Positions 7,360 through 8,197 of a stretch of 8,197 bases of DNA are shown here, in pieces (within the stretch, counting starts at the first letter, position 1; the number at the start of each line of letters is the position of its first letter). A program made the position numbers and the translations under genes. This DNA is from an uncultured Treponema sp. (GTDB lineage Bacteria > Spirochaetota > Spirochaetia > Treponematales > Treponemataceae). The DNA lies in assembly GCA_946611835.1 (NCBI GenBank), contig CAMOEE010000111.1:1-8197 (forward strand). Reading direction: 5' to 3'. The notes under the pieces were generated by a model that was not told where the DNA came from, did no database searches, and saw only the letters and a list, made by a program, of their open reading frames with translations.

Positions 7360-7418
7360 GACGCAGATTTACGCAGATATTAGTTTTTCATCTGTGTGAA
7401 TCTGCGTTTATCTGCGTC
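7360..7418. repeat. Palindromic repeat made of ATCTGYGT octamers
   Basis: Two 19-nt arms (7360-7378 and 7400-7418) are inverted copies with two central mismatches, around a 21-nt loop. Each arm is itself a direct pair of octamers: ACGCAGAT at 7361 and 7371 on the left, ATCTGCGT at 7400 and 7410 on the right. A fifth, variant copy ATCTGTGT begins at 7390 in the loop. Within each side the copies are exactly 10 nt apart. It starts 7 nt past the tex stop codon, so it would form a hairpin in the tex 3' untranslated region ahead of the terminator. Interspersed repeat, RNA-stabilising hairpin and protein-binding site are all possible. Confidence 0.8.
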
Positions 7419-7424
7419 TAATTT

Positions 7425-8197
7425 TTATTTTTTCATCTTGGCAAATGCGGCTGCGAAAGGATTGTATGACATTCCGTCATCGCTGCCAAAATTACGGTTG
7501 CCACCGTTGCGGGGGCGGTCGTTTGCAAAGGCCGGCTTTTTGTCGCCTGATGCACTTCCGCTGCCCTTCTTTACGACTACCACACGTTTTTTGCCACTTC
7601 CGTCAGAAGATGGCTTTTTGCCCTCGTTGGTCTGGCCAAGGCGGGTGTGGGCGTCGCTCTTCAAGCTAAGGCTGATTCTCATTCGGTCTTTGTCCAGGGC
7701 GATGATTGTGAATTCTTTTACATCGCCGACCTTGATAACGTCCATCGGGTCAGAGACGAAAGAATCGCTTAGCTCAGAAACATGAATCAAAGCTGTCTCG
7801 TGCAGACCGATGTCAACGAAAGCACCAAAGTCAACTACATTCTTGATTTTACCGGTGACTTTCATGCCCACGGTCAAATCCTCGAACTTGACCACACCTT
7901 TCTGCATGATTGGAGCCGGATAGCCGTCACGAGGGTCACGGTTTGGCTTTCCAAGCTCTTCGATGATGTCGTTCAGCGTAGTCTCGCCAACATTGTATTT
8001 TTCGCAGAGACTTTTCTTTAAATCAGCCGGAACCTGTTTTCCTTCTTTTACATAAGAAAGAACCTCGCGGGCGACATCGTAATTTTCCGGGTGAACCCAG
8101 GTGTTGTCCAGAGGGTCAGAACTTTCGGCGATTTTCAAGAAGCCCGCGCACTGCTCAAAGGCTTTAGGCCCAAGCCCCGGAACTTTTTTAAGCTCTT
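7425..8197 (-). CDS. tex: Tex transcription accessory protein, C-terminal part
   Basis: The frame is open to the right edge, so only the last 256 residues are seen; full Tex proteins are usually about 720-780 residues. Numbering from the edge, residues 1-20 (KKVPGLGPKAFEQ then AGFLKI) are the helix-hairpin-helix region, followed by the well conserved DPLDNTWVHPE. The RDPRDGYPAP linker leads into an S1 RNA-binding domain at about 107-180, with VGMKVTGKIKNV, FGAFVDIG and ALIHVSEL. The remaining ~75 residues are a low-complexity tail rich in Lys, Gly, Ser, Asn and Asp, ending NPFAAAFAKMKK. Tex is a cytoplasmic nucleic-acid-binding protein implicated in transcription; the known family also has an N-terminal helical part and a YqgF-like fold, both outside the window. 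A TTG codon at 8138 could mimic a start but lies inside the helix-hairpin-helix region. The gene is followed by a palindromic repeat and an intrinsic terminator. Confidence 0.93.
   Translation of the reverse strand, partial: ELKKVPGLGPKAFEQCAGFLKIAESSDPLDNTWVHPENYDVAREVLSYVKEGKQVPADLKKSLCEKYNVGETTLNDIIEELGKPNRDPRDGYPAPIMQKGVVKFEDLTVGMKVTGKIKNVVDFGAFVDIGLHETALIHVSELSDSFVSDPMDVIKVGDVKEFTIIALDKDRMRISLSLKSDAHTRLGQTNEGKKPSSDGSGKKRVVVVKKGSGSASGDKKPAFANDRPRNGGNRNFGSDDGMSYNPFAAAFAKMKK

Noticed and set aside
7360..7418. CRISPR-like array
   Set aside because: The repeats are 8 nt with 2-nt gaps and in both orientations; there are no spacers of usual size and no cas genes.
8136..8138. TTG at 8138 as the start of a small S1-domain protein
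   Set aside because: The frame continues to the window edge and the upstream residues are the Tex helix-hairpin-helix motif, so this is an internal codon of tex.

Overview
The window reads as a stretch of chromosome from a host-associated Treponema or close relative (Spirochaetota). This is an inference. It rests on the mix of a class III (Firmicutes-type) fructose-1,6-bisphosphatase, a class I dihydroorotase, a Tex protein, a double-membrane style lipoprotein/β-barrel pair, and a style of lipoprotein typical of gut and rumen treponemes. No rRNA or marker gene is present to fix the taxon. There are no tRNAs, CRISPR arrays, insertion sequences or phage genes.

Layout. On the plus strand, 1-1344 is dihydroorotase (pyrC), entered from the left edge with its true start outside the window. 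It is followed after 33 nt by a complete class III fructose-1,6-bisphosphatase (fbp, 1378-3273). From the right edge on the minus strand comes the 3' end of tex (7425-8197), then a 178-nt intergenic region, then a two-gene unit: a large lipoprotein (start 7234, stop 4601) and a predicted outer-membrane β-barrel protein (4585-3320). The two units converge, and their stop codons are only 46 nt apart. That gap is filled by a long hairpin that can serve as a terminator in both directions.

The tex-lipoprotein intergenic region is dense. It holds a palindromic repeat built of ATCTGYGT octamers at a 10-nt spacing, then a clear intrinsic terminator for tex, then a near-consensus sigma-70 promoter (CTGACA-17 nt-TATAAT) for the lipoprotein/β-barrel unit. 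All three read on the minus strand, although the repeat itself is strand-symmetric.

Function. pyrC supplies a step of de novo pyrimidine synthesis and fbp the committed gluconeogenic phosphatase step; their pairing looks like simple co-transcription of housekeeping metabolism. Tex is a nucleic-acid-binding transcription accessory protein. The lipoprotein and the β-barrel protein are the unrecognised part. They are translated from tightly spaced, strong ribosome binding sites under one promoter, and both are predicted to be exported, so they are candidates for a surface or envelope complex of unknown role.
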